From contig NZ_CP024047.1 in assembly GCF_003430825.1 (NCBI RefSeq), forward strand, positions 992,001-1,056,000: a DNA stretch of 64,000 nucleotides, read 5' to 3'. A program made the translations under genes and the position numbers. The notes beneath the pieces were generated by a model, which was not told the origin of the DNA, did not search any database, and saw only the letters and a list, made by a program, of their open reading frames with translations. Of the stretch, positions 8,169 to 17,728 are shown piece after piece (positions within the stretch are counted from its first letter, which is position 1; each line of letters starts with the position of its first letter). The DNA is from Natrarchaeobaculum sulfurireducens (GTDB taxonomy: Archaea > Halobacteriota > Halobacteria > Halobacteriales > Natrialbaceae).

Positions 8169-9239
8169 TTAGTCGTCTGCCGGGGCGTGCGCTCGCTCGA
8201 GGTCGATTTCGCCGGCGTCGAGTTTGGCCTCGACGTTGCGGGCGGCTTCGACCATGTTTGCCATCTTGCCGTAGGCGACCTCACGTGGGAGCAGTTTTAC
8301 GCCGCAGTCAGGTGAGACGACGAGCTGTTCCGGCGGGACGATCTCGAGGCCCTTTTCGATGTTTTCTTCGATCTGCTCGACGGATTCGACGTCGGCGACG
8401 TGGACGTCCGTGACGCCGAGTGCGAGATCGGCCGTGAACTCGGGGTCTTTGAAGACGTCGAGTTGGTCGTAATCGCCGTTTGCGAGTTCGAGGTCGAACT
8501 CGTCGACGGGGAACTCGAGGATCTCGGGGTAGATCCGCGAGTAGTCGCCGTAACAGACGTGCAGGCCGATGCGGACCTCCTCGGGGATGTCGGCGACGAT
8601 GTGTTCGAGTGCCTCGCCGACGATAGCGTGGTCGTCGGGCGTGGTCGCGAGCGCGGGTTCGTCGATCTGGATGTAGCGGGCACCGGCCTCGACGAGCTTT
8701 TCGATCTCCTCGTTGACGAGGTCTGCGAGGTCGAGTGTCAGGTCATCGTCGTCGTCGTAGGCTTCGTTGAACGACCAGTTGGCGAGCGTGTACGGGCCGG
8801 TGATCGGCACCTTGACCGGGCGGTCGGTCGCGCTCGCGGTGAACTCGTACTCGTCGACGAGCCAGGAGTCGGTGTACTCGACTTCCGAGACGACGGAGGG
8901 CTTATCGAAGTAGTTGTGTCCCCAGACCTTGACCGGGCCGTTGAACTCGTAGCCCTCGATTCGGTGGGCGAAGAACTCGACCATCTCGTTTCGGCGCATC
9001 TCGCCGTCGACGACGACGTCTAAGCCCGCACGCTCGTGTTCCTGCGTAATCAGACGGGCAGCGTCGTCTGTCGCCTCCTGGTAGTCGTCGGCGTCGAACG
9101 TGTGGTCGGGGTCCTCATAGAGTTCCTTTGCGCGGTTGAGCCACTTGGGTTTGGGGTAGCTGCCGACGACGGTCGACAGCAGGAAGTGCTCGTTCTCGTG
9201 GCCCTCAGGTCGGAACTGATCTTTGTTCTCGTTGCTCAT
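8169..9239 (-). CDS. metE: Methionine synthase, archaeal MetE-type catalytic domain
   Basis: A 356-residue protein corresponding to the C-terminal catalytic half of cobalamin-independent methionine synthase. Zinc-site residues are visible as H227 and C229 in GLHVCYGDY and C312 in VSPDCGVK. The substrate loop QIDEPALATT (~191-200) is intact. It methylates homocysteine, probably with a corrinoid or pterin methyl donor. Its ATG overlaps the stop of the upstream paralogue by 4 nt, so the two are co-translated and may work together. Confidence 0.92.
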   Translation of the reverse strand: MSNENKDQFRPEGHENEHFLLSTVVGSYPKPKWLNRAKELYEDPDHTFDADDYQEATDDAARLITQEHERAGLDVVVDGEMRRNEMVEFFAHRIEGYEFNGPVKVWGHNYFDKPSVVSEVEYTDSWLVDEYEFTASATDRPVKVPITGPYTLANWSFNEAYDDDDDLTLDLADLVNEEIEKLVEAGARYIQIDEPALATTPDDHAIVGEALEHIVADIPEEVRIGLHVCYGDYSRIYPEILEFPVDEFDLELANGDYDQLDVFKDPEFTADLALGVTDVHVADVESVEQIEENIEKGLEIVPPEQLVVSPDCGVKLLPREVAYGKMANMVEAARNVEAKLDAGEIDLERAHAPADD

Positions 9240-10237
9240 GCGGCGGTCACCTCCGCGAGTTCCGCGGCTTCGGCGAGGACGGCGAGTTTCTCCTCGTGTT
9301 TAGCATAGGGTAGGTAGAACGTCTCCGTGTTCGTCGTGAGATAGACGGTCTCGAACTCCGAGACTGGCAGCTGGTCGAACACCCAGTCGACCCGGTCGCG
9401 GATCGCTTCGGGGTCCTCGACGAGCGTGTTCTGCCCGTCTGCGAGGCCGAGCGAGACGTCGTCGGTCGCGCCGTACTCCTGGATGTTGTAGAGGTTCTGG
9501 TCCTGGTCGGCGACGAAATCGAAGCCGACTGCCTCGACGTCGGCGTCGAGCAGGTGAGCGTAGACCTTCTCCTCGAGTGCCCCCCAGTAGGGCTGGACGA
9601 TAACGTCGGCGTCCGTCGCGGCGGCGACCTGATCGATCGCCTCGCTTGCGCGTTCGTCGAGACCGTCGTCGGGCGCGTTCTCGACGAGCGAAGGCTCGAG
9701 CAAGAACAGCGTCTCGACGGCGGGGAACGCGTCGACCTCGCCGGCGAGGAAGTCGGCGATCGCAGCCAGGAAGTCGGCCTCGTCGCCGTACTGTTCGTCC
9801 GTCGCGAGGTCGGCGAGCGAGTACGGGCCGGGGAGAACGGCCTGCAGGCCGTCGTCGACGAGTTCGGCCGCGGCCTCGAGTTCGCCTGCGACGTCACCGG
9901 AGAAGTCGAGGTCGCCCTGGACGACGGGCTCGCGGTAGAAGTTGTTGTTGTCGTAGTAGCGGACGATACCGCGGGTCTCGACGGCGTCGTGGACGGCCAG
10001 CGGGTGGGCGATCATGTCGTCCCACCGTAGTTGTCCCTCGACGATTCGGTCGAGGCCAGCGTCTTGCTGGACGCCGATCAGTTCCTCGCGGGCCTCGTCG
10101 TAGACGGTGACGATCTCTTCGCGTTCGTCACCGCCGATGAGATCGTGTTTCTGGTGGCCTTTCAGATCCGAGAGGTCGTCTTTCGCCCAGTCCGGGAGCG
10201 GATAACACCCGGGCGTGGTCGAAACGTACTCAGTCAT
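9236..10237 (-). CDS. MetE-like paralogue lacking the zinc site
   Basis: A 333-residue TIM-barrel protein related to MetE. It keeps the overall layout (TTPGCYPLPDW at the N-terminus, VLPGPYSLADL, then LEPSLVENAPDD) but where MetE has H-x-C it reads VQPYWGALE, and the late Cys is replaced by YLTTNTETFYLPY. It therefore cannot bind the catalytic zinc in the usual way. It may form the methyl-donor or structural half of a two-protein methionine synthase with the overlapping downstream gene. I use ATG 10237; an upstream ATG at 10279 falls in AT-rich promoter-like sequence. Confidence 0.85.
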   Translation of the reverse strand: MTEYVSTTPGCYPLPDWAKDDLSDLKGHQKHDLIGGDEREEIVTVYDEAREELIGVQQDAGLDRIVEGQLRWDDMIAHPLAVHDAVETRGIVRYYDNNNFYREPVVQGDLDFSGDVAGELEAAAELVDDGLQAVLPGPYSLADLATDEQYGDEADFLAAIADFLAGEVDAFPAVETLFLLEPSLVENAPDDGLDERASEAIDQVAAATDADVIVQPYWGALEEKVYAHLLDADVEAVGFDFVADQDQNLYNIQEYGATDDVSLGLADGQNTLVEDPEAIRDRVDWVFDQLPVSEFETVYLTTNTETFYLPYAKHEEKLAVLAEAAELAEVTAA

Positions 10238-10370
10238 CGTAGGCCGGGCTAGGCTATACCGACGCTTAATATTTTCCATCCACTATGATGCATTCCAGTA
10301 ATTTTTGCATGTTCCGAGTCGTCGCCTCACAGAGCCGGGGTGTTATCGTGCCAGCGCCCCCAGCGGTGGT

Positions 10371-11201
10371 ATGCAAATCGACCACGTTCCCTTCGCGTAC
10401 AGCGACCTCGAGGCGATTAGCGACGAGTTCACCCGACTAGGGCTCACACCCGAGTACGGTGGCGTCCATGGCAACGAGGTCACTCACATGTCCGTCCTCG
10501 GCTTCGGCGACCGATCGTACGTCGAACTCATCGCAGAACGTACCGAGGGTGATCACGACTTCTGGCCCGCACACATCCGGGCGGACGCTGGCCCGGCCGC
10601 GTGGTGCGTTCGCGTCCCGGACGTCGTCGAGACGTGCAAACGGATGCTCGAGCGTGGGGTCCCCGTTCGTGGACCGCTATCCGACTCGCGCGAGCGCGAC
10701 GATGGGACACTTCTCGAGTGGGATCGCGCCGAGTTCGGAACCGAGGAGGACCGACTCCTCCTCCCGTTCGCCATCGCGGACCGGACACCGCTGTCAGCCC
10801 GCGTCGAACCAAGCGCGAGCGTCGCCGACGGTCCCCTGACCGGTATCGCACAGGTCGTCCTCGGAGTCCATGATCTCGAGGCCGCCATCGACCTGTTTCG
10901 TGACTGCTACCGGATTCCGACACCGATCCGTGGGACGGTCCCTGATTTCGGGACGGTCGCCGCCGTTCCCGGATTCCCCATCGCGTTCGCGACGCCCGCG
11001 TCGGGGAGTGACGGCTGGCTGGCCGGTCGCCTCGAGACATTCCCCGATGGGCCGTGTTCGTGTCTGCTCGCCACTGACGACCTCGGGGCTGCTCGAGAAC
11101 GGTATCCGCTGGAGGACGCCATCGAGTGGCCCGATGGCCGGGTGGCGTTCTTCGAGTCGGAACTGCTCGGCAAACGACTTGGCGTGCTCGAGCAGGCCTG
11201 A
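10371..11201 (+). CDS. VOC (glyoxalase-like) superfamily protein
   Basis: A 276-residue protein starting MQIDHVPFAYSDLEA, which is the first beta strand of a glyoxalase-like fold with a metal-ligand-like His. A second VOC-like unit begins near LTGIAQVVLGVHDLEAAIDLFRDCY, so the protein has two halves. The reaction is unknown; relatives include dioxygenases, isomerases and resistance proteins. An upstream in-frame ATG (10305) gives a non-acidic extension and is rejected. It is divergent from the methionine synthase pair. Confidence 0.8.
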   Translation: MQIDHVPFAYSDLEAISDEFTRLGLTPEYGGVHGNEVTHMSVLGFGDRSYVELIAERTEGDHDFWPAHIRADAGPAAWCVRVPDVVETCKRMLERGVPVRGPLSDSRERDDGTLLEWDRAEFGTEEDRLLLPFAIADRTPLSARVEPSASVADGPLTGIAQVVLGVHDLEAAIDLFRDCYRIPTPIRGTVPDFGTVAAVPGFPIAFATPASGSDGWLAGRLETFPDGPCSCLLATDDLGAARERYPLEDAIEWPDGRVAFFESELLGKRLGVLEQA

Positions 11202-11276
11202 CACTGTCCGCTCGACCCTCTCAGGGCGAGGGAACCAGCTCGTACCGTTAAGGTAGTTGCGCTGAAACGTTTCGGT

Positions 11277-11684
11277 ATGGCACTGTTTCCCGACTCGGTC
11301 CTCGAGGCCTTCGAGAACGTTGCCCTCGAGAACCCCGAGGAGTGTACGGCGAACCCATACATCGTCCCGGCGATCCGGGCGGAAGGTACCCTGTACGCGC
11401 TGGCGAGCGTCGTCGGCGGGCGCACGTATCGCTGGCTGCTGGGCATCGGAGGCGTCGCTGGCGTCGTCGTCGCGCTGTTTCCCGACCGCTACCTCGAGTT
11501 CGGCGCCGAAATCGCCTACGAAAACCCCGAAGCCGTCGACTGGAACGACGACTTCGTGACGGCGGTTCGCGTCCTCGGCGTCGTGCTTGTCCTCCTCGCG
11601 CTCAACGCAGCTCGGTCGGGCGGTAACGGCACCGATGAGGTATCCGCCACTCAGCGCGACGAACCGGCCGAGGGAGACGCGTAG
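11277..11684 (+). CDS. Small membrane protein of unknown function
   Basis: A 135-residue protein with two hydrophobic segments, WLLGIGGVAGVVVALF and VRVLGVVLVLLALNAA, separated by an acidic loop. Two similar half-units are visible: FPDSVLEAFENVALENPEE and FPDRYLEFGAEIAYENPEA, so it may be an internal duplication. The C-terminus is hydrophilic and acidic. It converges with the hemK2 gene 9 bp downstream. No family recognised. Confidence 0.75.
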   Translation: MALFPDSVLEAFENVALENPEECTANPYIVPAIRAEGTLYALASVVGGRTYRWLLGIGGVAGVVVALFPDRYLEFGAEIAYENPEAVDWNDDFVTAVRVLGVVLVLLALNAARSGGNGTDEVSATQRDEPAEGDA

Positions 11685-11693
11685 CGTCGTCGA

Positions 11694-12272
11694 TCACTCG
11701 AACAACTCGAGGACGGTCAGCGTCTCGAACGGAAACGACTCGTCGGCAACGGCGACGGCGCTGAATCCTGCCTCGCCGGCGCGTTCGGCGACCTCGTCGA
11801 CGCCGGTGAGACTGCTTACGAGCAGGTAGACGACGCCGTCGGGGGCGAGGACGCGGCCGACGCGCTCGAGAAACGGGTCGATCACCGCACGGCCGTCTTC
11901 GCCGCCCGAGAGGGCCCGTTCCATCCAGTCGTCCCACTCGTTTTCGGGGTCCGTCGGCAGATACGGCGGGTTGAACGCCACGACGTCGAACGCGTCGTTG
12001 GCGAACGGGGAGACGAGGTCGGCACGGACCGACTCGACGCCCTCGCCACGGGCTTGCCGGACGGCGTGGGGGTTCAGGTCCGAGGCGACCACACGCGCGT
12101 CGGTCACCTCGCTGATCCGTCCAGCGACGTAGCCAGAGCCCGTCCCGACCTCGAGGATCGCGTCGTCGGGGTCGGCGGCGAGTCGCTCGCAGACGACGTC
12201 GGCGAGCAACTGCGAGTCTTCGGCTGGCTGGTACACGTCCGTCTCGATATCGCGTCGATCTCTGAGTGTCAT
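11694..12272 (-). CDS. HemK2/Mtq2-type protein methyltransferase
   Basis: A 192-residue class I SAM methyltransferase. The SAM site EVGTGSGYVAG is at residues 41-51 and the HemK-type motif NPPYLP at 101-106. Archaeal members methylate the GGQ glutamine of release factor aRF1. It ends the minus-strand cluster L21e-rpo4-DUF655-ksgA-mscS-hemK2, an order commonly seen in haloarchaea. The start follows the mechanosensitive channel gene by 18 bp. Confidence 0.9.
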   Translation of the reverse strand: MTLRDRRDIETDVYQPAEDSQLLADVVCERLAADPDDAILEVGTGSGYVAGRISEVTDARVVASDLNPHAVRQARGEGVESVRADLVSPFANDAFDVVAFNPPYLPTDPENEWDDWMERALSGGEDGRAVIDPFLERVGRVLAPDGVVYLLVSSLTGVDEVAERAGEAGFSAVAVADESFPFETLTVLELFE

Positions 12273-12290
12273 CGGTCGGATTCAGTCGAG

Positions 12291-13448
12291 TCAGTCGTCT
12301 TCTCGTGGCGTCAGCTCTCGCTCTCGGTCATCGCGGCGGTCCGGGCCGGCGTGGCCACCATCGTCGGTGACCTTCGTACTGTCCGCTCTCGGTCGGTCGG
12401 AGAGCTGGCGCTGTGGGTAGGGGATGGTGATTCCCGCGTCGTCGTACTCGCGTTTGATCGCGTTGATCGCGGCCGTTCGGGCGTTCGAGACGCGTCTGGC
12501 GCTCGGATCGTCGATCCAGAAGCGCACACCGAGGACGACCGCTGAGTCGCCGAACTCCTTGCTGACGACCCGTGGGCTCGGCGCCGATAGCGCGACCTCG
12601 AGGTCGGCGACGGTCGATTCGGCGAGCGAAGCGGCGTGTTCGACGTCCGTGTCGTAGTCGACCCCGACGTCGATTTCGATGCGCAGACGGCCGCGTTTCG
12701 AGCGATTCGTCACCATGCTCGAGGCGATGACGTCGTTGGGGATCATGATGTACTCGCCGTCGAACGAGCGGATGCGGGTGTTGACGATGGAGATGTCGGT
12801 GACGATCCCCTGTTCGTCGTCGACGACGACCCAGTCGCCGATCTCGAACGGCCGGTCGAACATCATGACGAAGCCTGCGAGGACCGTCCCAAGCGTCTGG
12901 CGAGCGGCCATCCCGACGACGATCCCCAGAAAGCCGGCCCCGACGAGGAGACCCCCAAGGTCGTCGATCCAGACCCCGAGGACGACCACGAGCGACACCG
13001 ACCAGATGATAACCTGGGCAACCCGGTGGCTAATCTCGCGCTGGTGGGCCGTGACGGCCGACGATGATCCGAGAACTTCGTCGATGAGCCGGCGGATGAA
13101 CCGCGTGACGATCAGCGTCCCGACGAGCAAGATGAACGAGGCGATCGCATTTGGCACGAGTGCGCTGTCGATTCCGTGGTCCGTGTAGGCATCGCGGACC
13201 GTCCCCGTCTGTTCCCACACCCCCAGGACGACGGCGAGAACGAACGCACAGGTGCCGACGAGGAGGACGGTCGAGACGAGATCGCCGTACAGTGGTCGGC
13301 TTCGGCTGCTAATCCACGACTGCAGGCTCCGATAGGTGAGCAAGACGAACACCAGCAGTCCAAGGGCCGCAACCGAGATGGCGAATTTCAGCTCCGTCGA
13401 CTCGATACTGCCGAGTGCCGAGTCGAATCCGACCAGTACGTCTGACAT
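12291..13448 (-). CDS. MscS-family mechanosensitive ion channel
   Basis: A 385-residue membrane protein. Four hydrophobic N-terminal segments precede the pore helix region GGLLVGAGFLGIVVGMAARQTLG. The soluble MscS beta domain follows (FEIGDWVVVDDEQGIVTDISIVNTRIRSFDGEYIMIPN). The C-terminus is a charged, probably disordered tail. It releases solutes on hypo-osmotic shock, which suits a halophile. It sits between ksgA and hemK2 on the same strand. Confidence 0.93.
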   Translation of the reverse strand: MSDVLVGFDSALGSIESTELKFAISVAALGLLVFVLLTYRSLQSWISSRSRPLYGDLVSTVLLVGTCAFVLAVVLGVWEQTGTVRDAYTDHGIDSALVPNAIASFILLVGTLIVTRFIRRLIDEVLGSSSAVTAHQREISHRVAQVIIWSVSLVVVLGVWIDDLGGLLVGAGFLGIVVGMAARQTLGTVLAGFVMMFDRPFEIGDWVVVDDEQGIVTDISIVNTRIRSFDGEYIMIPNDVIASSMVTNRSKRGRLRIEIDVGVDYDTDVEHAASLAESTVADLEVALSAPSPRVVSKEFGDSAVVLGVRFWIDDPSARRVSNARTAAINAIKREYDDAGITIPYPQRQLSDRPRADSTKVTDDGGHAGPDRRDDRERELTPREDD

Positions 13449-13535
13449 ATTTCGTCGGCTCTCGAGGCTTTTCGTTCGTGAAGCTTTGAGTATCCGTCGG
13501 TCGGCGGTCGCCGACTCACCGGATCGATCGGTCGC

Positions 13536-14378
13536 TCAGCCGTTCGACTCGAGCCCGCTCGTCTCGAGGGCGAGTTGCGCCAGCGCGGCGAATTCGGCCG
13601 GTGCCATCGCGCCCGCCCGTTTGCGAAGGACCTCCTCGTCGGCGGCCTCGACGACTGCCTCCGGCTCCGTGAGCCCGGAGATGTGAGCCGTGTTCCGAAT
13701 CGCGTTCCGGATCGTCTTTCGCCGCTGGGTGAACAGCGCCTTCACGAACCGGAGGAAAAAAGCCTCGTCGTCGACCGCATAGTCGGGCGCACGTGGCTCA
13801 GCACGAACGACCGCACTCTGGACGGCTGGTGGCGGCGAAAACGCTTCCTTTGGGATCGACTCGACGAGTTCGACGGCCGCGTAGTGCTGGCTCGAGACCG
13901 AGAGTCGACCGTATGCCGAGGTGCCCGGTTCGGCGACCATTCGCTCGGCGAACTCCTGTTGGAACATCAGGACCAGCGGCCGCTTCTCGGGGAAGAGTCG
14001 AAACGCGATCTCGCTCGAGACGCCGTAGGGGAGGTTCGACACCGAGGCCGTAAACTCGGGGAGGTCGACCTCGAGGGCGTCACCCTCGATCACCGTCAGC
14101 CGACCCGACTCGACCTCCTCGCGGAACTCCTCGCGCAGGAACGCCGCGAGTTTCGGGTCGCGTTCGACGACGGTCACCTCGTCGCCGACGGCGAGCAATC
14201 GGTCAGTGAGCGCCCCTGTCCCGCCGCCGATCTCGAGCAGGTGGCCGGTGTCGGCCTCGATGTCTTCTAGATAGGTCGGTAATCGGTCGAGGACGCGGTC
14301 GTCGACGAGAAAGTGCTGGTCGCGGTCCGGGTCGCCACGGACGCCGGCCCGGGCGATCAGCGCGTCGGGATCTCTCAT
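13536..14378 (-). CDS. ksgA: 16S rRNA adenine dimethyltransferase
   Basis: A 280-residue KsgA/Dim1 family enzyme that dimethylates two adjacent adenines in the 3' terminal helix of 16S rRNA. Motifs: QHFLVDDRVLDR at 21-32, SAM site LEIGGGTGALTD at 48-59, acidic VVERDP, and the catalytic NLPYGV at 115-120. I use ATG 14378; the open frame extends upstream to 14510 but that extension is not family-like. Part of the L21e-rpo4-DUF655-ksgA cluster. Confidence 0.95.
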   Translation of the reverse strand: MRDPDALIARAGVRGDPDRDQHFLVDDRVLDRLPTYLEDIEADTGHLLEIGGGTGALTDRLLAVGDEVTVVERDPKLAAFLREEFREEVESGRLTVIEGDALEVDLPEFTASVSNLPYGVSSEIAFRLFPEKRPLVLMFQQEFAERMVAEPGTSAYGRLSVSSQHYAAVELVESIPKEAFSPPPAVQSAVVRAEPRAPDYAVDDEAFFLRFVKALFTQRRKTIRNAIRNTAHISGLTEPEAVVEAADEEVLRKRAGAMAPAEFAALAQLALETSGLESNG

Positions 14379-14538
14379 TGGCCGAAGTTTGACCGGGGCA
14401 GGTGTAAACGCACCGTCTCGAGCGTTCGATCTGACACCGAATTCGGCGACCCCGACCGACGGGTCAGCGAGCGTGAGCGACTTCAGAGTTGTCACTGTTA
14501 GTACGCCCACCTATACCGATAGCCCGAGGCTATCGGAT

Positions 14539-14757
14539 ATGGAACAGCAATCGGACGGCGGACCGACGACCGTCGCGTGTCCAGCTTGCCAACACGACGT
14601 ACTGTTCGGGCTCCCCCACTCGGCTGTCGTGGTCTCCGTGACGAACGTCTCGGCCGACGACCAGCGCGAGGACGAGTCGGATGCGTCCTCGCGGTATCGC
14701 CACGTGTGGAGTCGCTGCCCGAACGACCATCCGGTCGCCGTCTGCTACGACTGGTAA
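14539..14757 (+). CDS. Small zinc-ribbon-like protein
   Basis: A 72-residue protein with CPACQHD near residue 14 and a second Cys pair spaced wider (SRCPNDHPVAVCYDW at the C-terminus), consistent with a zinc ribbon. It lies on the plus strand between ksgA and DUF655, interrupting that minus-strand cluster. The start is ATG 14539, at the end of GATAGCCCGAGGCTATC, an inverted repeat (GATAGCC/GGCTATC) immediately upstream. Function unknown. Confidence 0.7.
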   Translation: MEQQSDGGPTTVACPACQHDVLFGLPHSAVVVSVTNVSADDQREDESDASSRYRHVWSRCPNDHPVAVCYDW

Positions 14758-14813
14758 CTGGGGGAGCCACCGACGACGTCAACTCGAGAGAACAGTCCTC
14801 TGATATCGGCTCG

Positions 14814-15407
14814 TTACTCCTGGGCACCGTCGCGTCGACCCACGAACGTCTGGTACTTCAGATCGTCGTCACGAAGCTCCTCGAGGATCCGCTCGACGAT
14901 GATCTCGTCCGGGTCGTGCAGGCCCGAGACCCGTTCGGAGAGTTCGTCGAAACTTCCGAACGGCTTGCGTTTTCGTTCGTCGAGGATGCCGTTTCGTAGT
15001 TTCTTTCCGATCCCCGGCAAGAGATTTAGCTGGTGGAGCCGGAGCGTGATCGGCTGGGCGTCGTTGTAGAAGTCGACGAACCGCCGTTCGTGTTCCTCGA
15101 CGAGATCTTCGACGACGTACTCGAGTTCCGTCTTCGCCCCCGACGAAAGATCGTCGTACTCGACCTCCTGGCACTCGATGACGACGTCGCGTTCTTCGGG
15201 TGGCTCGACGACGACATCGCTGCCGATCGTAAGCCGTACCGCTTCGTCGAACGCGACTTCGTAGAGCTGGAAGTCGTCGATACGCATGGCGTATCCGGCC
15301 GGTGACTTTTCGTACTGTGGCCGTGCGTCGTCAGAGAGTCCGTGTGCGAGGTAGTCCAACACGACTGCACGGCGAACGTCGGTCTCGTCGCCTTCCGCTT
15401 CGCTCAT
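14814..15407 (-). CDS. DUF655 family putative RNA-binding protein
   Basis: A 197-residue archaeal DUF655 protein. The N-terminal part (AVVLDYLAHGLSDDARP) is followed by a small beta domain and a helix-hairpin-helix-like segment LNLLPGIGKKLRNGILDERKRKPFGSFDELSERV. The family is nearly always beside ksgA, rpl21e and rpo4, suggesting a role in ribosome or RNA metabolism. A TATA-like TACTTAAAGA at 15431-15440 lies about 27 nt before the start, so it can be transcribed apart from rpo4. Confidence 0.92.
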   Translation of the reverse strand: MSEAEGDETDVRRAVVLDYLAHGLSDDARPQYEKSPAGYAMRIDDFQLYEVAFDEAVRLTIGSDVVVEPPEERDVVIECQEVEYDDLSSGAKTELEYVVEDLVEEHERRFVDFYNDAQPITLRLHQLNLLPGIGKKLRNGILDERKRKPFGSFDELSERVSGLHDPDEIIVERILEELRDDDLKYQTFVGRRDGAQE

Positions 15408-15430
15408 TGTAACACGGTACGGGAACGGCC

Positions 15431-15440
15431 TACTTAAAGA
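15431..15440 (-). promoter_or_regulatory. TATA box of the DUF655-ksgA unit
   Basis: On the minus strand this reads TCTTTAAGTA, 24-33 nt before the ATG at 15407. The spacing predicts a leaderless transcript. Confidence 0.5.
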
Positions 15441-15614
15441 GTCGGCCCGCTTTCATACGATCGATCGCAGCGCGGGTTCGAGAGTGACGGAACCGGCGAC
15501 GATCCACCCGACCTGCGTGCCGTCGTTCGAACGGACTGGTGTCTGTGGGTTCCGTCGTACCGACGCCCTCTCTCGTCGGTATCCCAAGAATCTGGCACGA
15601 CACAACGGACCGCT

Positions 15615-15971
15615 TCAGGCGTACTGTGCGACGACGTTGAGGATCTCGTCGAGTTCGTCACCCGACAGCGAGTACCGCTGCTGTGCGAACACCGCTCGGA
15701 GCTCGTCGCGGTTGCGCGGCAGGAGGTTCGCGATTTTGTACGCCGTAGGCTCGTCGACCTTCTCGAGTTCCTCGAGTTCGGCGACGAGTTCCTGGGCCTC
15801 TTCGGGGTCCAGCGCGGCGAAGCGGTTGACGTGCTCGATCGCTCGTGCGAGTTCATAGCGCAGCTCGCGATCCTCGTCCAGTGCGCGTTCGGCTTCGATG
15901 TCGGCGAGGAGCTCTTTCGCCTCCGAGATCGTCAGATACTCCTCGTCGACGATCTCCTTGAAGATCGTCAT
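15615..15971 (-). CDS. rpo4: RNA polymerase subunit Rpo4 (Rpb4/RpoF)
   Basis: A 118-residue Rpb4-like protein, starting MTIFKEIVDEEYLTISEAKELL and ending in the HRDC-like region LLPRNRDELRAVFAQQRYSLSGDELDEILNVVAQYA. With Rpo7 it forms the polymerase stalk that binds nascent RNA. It begins 6 bp after the L21e stop, so both are in one operon. Confidence 0.95.
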   Translation of the reverse strand: MTIFKEIVDEEYLTISEAKELLADIEAERALDEDRELRYELARAIEHVNRFAALDPEEAQELVAELEELEKVDEPTAYKIANLLPRNRDELRAVFAQQRYSLSGDELDEILNVVAQYA

Positions 15972-15977
15972 ACTGGC

Positions 15978-16286
15978 TTAGACGCGTTCTTCGGATCGGT
16001 CCTGGGCACGCATGTGGGCCGCGGTGACGATCAGCGTCTTCTCTTTGCCGCCGTCGTCGATGCGGACCTTGAACGCGTTGCCCTGTTTGCCGACGACCTC
16101 TCCGGTGTGGCCGTCAAAGCGCGGGTGGAAGCGGCCTTTGGAGACGCTTGGGTCGATCTTGAGATGGACCATCTCACCGTCCTCGTACTGCTGAATCGCA
16201 CGCTGTGGCGGAGACGTGCCGCGCTCTCGAGGATCGTTCGCGAGTTTGTTCCGGGTTCCCTGACGAGGGCCATTAGAGTTCGGCAT
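15978..16286 (-). CDS. rpl21e: Ribosomal protein L21e
   Basis: A 102-residue L21e protein of the large subunit. It begins [15 protein letters not shown], with [19 protein letters not shown] in the middle and the basic/acidic mix usual for halophilic ribosomal proteins. First gene of the L21e-rpo4 operon. A TATA box lies at 16316-16323. Confidence 0.97.
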   Translation of the reverse strand: MPNSNGPRQGTRNKLANDPRERGTSPPQRAIQQYEDGEMVHLKIDPSVSKGRFHPRFDGHTGEVVGKQGNAFKVRIDDGGKEKTLIVTAAHMRAQDRSEERV

Positions 16287-16315
16287 AGTCGTACGACGCG
16301 GTTAGCCGCTGACGG

Positions 16316-16323
16316 TTATAAAA
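16316..16323 (-). promoter_or_regulatory. TATA box of the rpl21e-rpo4 operon
   Basis: The minus strand reads TTTTATAA, about 30 nt before the L21e start, as expected for a short-leader haloarchaeal promoter. Confidence 0.6.
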
Positions 16324-16430
16324 CACACGTATTCGCGCAGGCGTCGACGTGCCGTGGTCACACACGTCGGCGTATCGTCGAACCGGCCCGAGTGGACACA
16401 GCTAACCACCTCGAGTACGATGCCTGGGAT

Positions 16431-17612
16431 ATGACCGACGGCGATGGCCGACACGACATGGAGTATCGAATCGAGACCCGCTCGATTCACGCCGGACAGC
16501 ACCCCGACGAAGAGACGGGTGCGCTGATGACGCCGATCCACGCGAACTCGACGTACGAGCAAGACGCTCCAGGCGACCACCGCGGCTACGAGTACTCGCG
16601 GACGGGCAACCCCACCCGAACTGACCTCGAGGCGAATCTCGCGAGCCTCGAGAACGCCGAGTACGGTCGCTGTTTCGCCAGCGGGATGGCTTCGATCAAC
16701 ACCGTTCTCAACCTGCTTTCGGCGGGCGATCACGTCGTCACGGGCAACGACGTCTACGGCGGCACCCACCGCATCTTCACCCAGGTCTATGAGGACTACG
16801 ACCTCGATTTTACGTTCGTCGACATGACCGACCTCGAAGCGATCGAGGACGCATTCCGCGAGGAGACGGAACTGCTGTGGCTCGAGACACCCACCAATCC
16901 GCTCATGTCGATCGTCGACATCGAGGGTGCAGCCGAGATCGCCCACGCGAACGACGCACTGTGTGCGATCGACAACACGTTCGCGACGCCGTATCTCCAG
17001 CGGCCGCTGGATCTCGGAGCCGATATCGTCTCACACTCGCTGACCAAGTACCTCGGGGGCCACTCGGACGTCGTCGGCGGTGCCCTCCTCACAAACGACA
17101 GCGACCTCGACGAGCGCATTGGGTTCTACCAGAACGCCGTCGGCGCGACGCCCGGCCCCTTCGAGTCCTTCCTCGTCCTCCGCGGAACCAAGACGCTGCC
17201 CGTCCGGATGGACCGTCACTGCCGGAACGCAAGCGAGATCGCCGCCTGGCTCCAGGGCCACCCACGCGTCGACCGCGTCCACTATCCGGGGCTCGAGAGC
17301 CACCCCGGCCACGAGATCGCCAGCGAACAGATGGACGATTTCGGCGGCATGCTGAGTTTCGAACTCGACGCCAGCCTCGAGGAGGCAAGCGAGGTCGTCT
17401 CGAGCACCGAGGTGTTCACGCTCGCGGAGAGTCTCGGCGGCGTCGAGAGCCTGATCGAACAGCCCGCGCCGATGACTCACGCTGCGATTCCCCGCGAAGA
17501 GCGACTCGAGGCCGGATTGACCGACAGCCTGATCCGCGTCTCCGTCGGCATCGAACACGTCGACGACCTGATCGGGGACCTAAATCGTGCGTTCGAGGCG
17601 TCGCTGGAATAG
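16431..17612 (+). CDS. Cystathionine gamma-synthase/lyase family PLP enzyme
   Basis: A 393-residue Cys/Met-metabolism PLP enzyme. Signature segments are [69 protein letters not shown], and the PLP lysine K206 in [17 protein letters not shown]. It joins or splits the sulfur of cysteine and homocysteine via cystathionine. ATG 16431 gives a short hydrophilic leader; ATG 16458 (MEYRIETRS) is equally plausible. It is divergent from L21e. Synthase and lyase cannot be told apart here. Confidence 0.93.
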   Translation: MTDGDGRHDMEYRIETRSIHAGQHPDEETGALMTPIHANSTYEQDAPGDHRGYEYSRTGNPTRTDLEANLASLENAEYGRCFASGMASINTVLNLLSAGDHVVTGNDVYGGTHRIFTQVYEDYDLDFTFVDMTDLEAIEDAFREETELLWLETPTNPLMSIVDIEGAAEIAHANDALCAIDNTFATPYLQRPLDLGADIVSHSLTKYLGGHSDVVGGALLTNDSDLDERIGFYQNAVGATPGPFESFLVLRGTKTLPVRMDRHCRNASEIAAWLQGHPRVDRVHYPGLESHPGHEIASEQMDDFGGMLSFELDASLEEASEVVSSTEVFTLAESLGGVESLIEQPAPMTHAAIPREERLEAGLTDSLIRVSVGIEHVDDLIGDLNRAFEASLE

Positions 17613-17728
17613 CTGATGCGGCCGAGAGACACCGGGGGGTGACAGTACGCTCACGAACGGCCGACGTGTGAGCGTCGGGGCTGGTAAACGGGGTGGATTT
17701 ATGTTCCCCGCCTTACCTCTCAGGGATA

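Noticed and set aside
15831-16430. N-terminal extension of the cystathionine synthase frame by 200 residues
   Set aside because: It runs antisense across rpo4 and L21e; enzymes of this family start near [10 protein letters not shown], so the start is 16431 or 16458.
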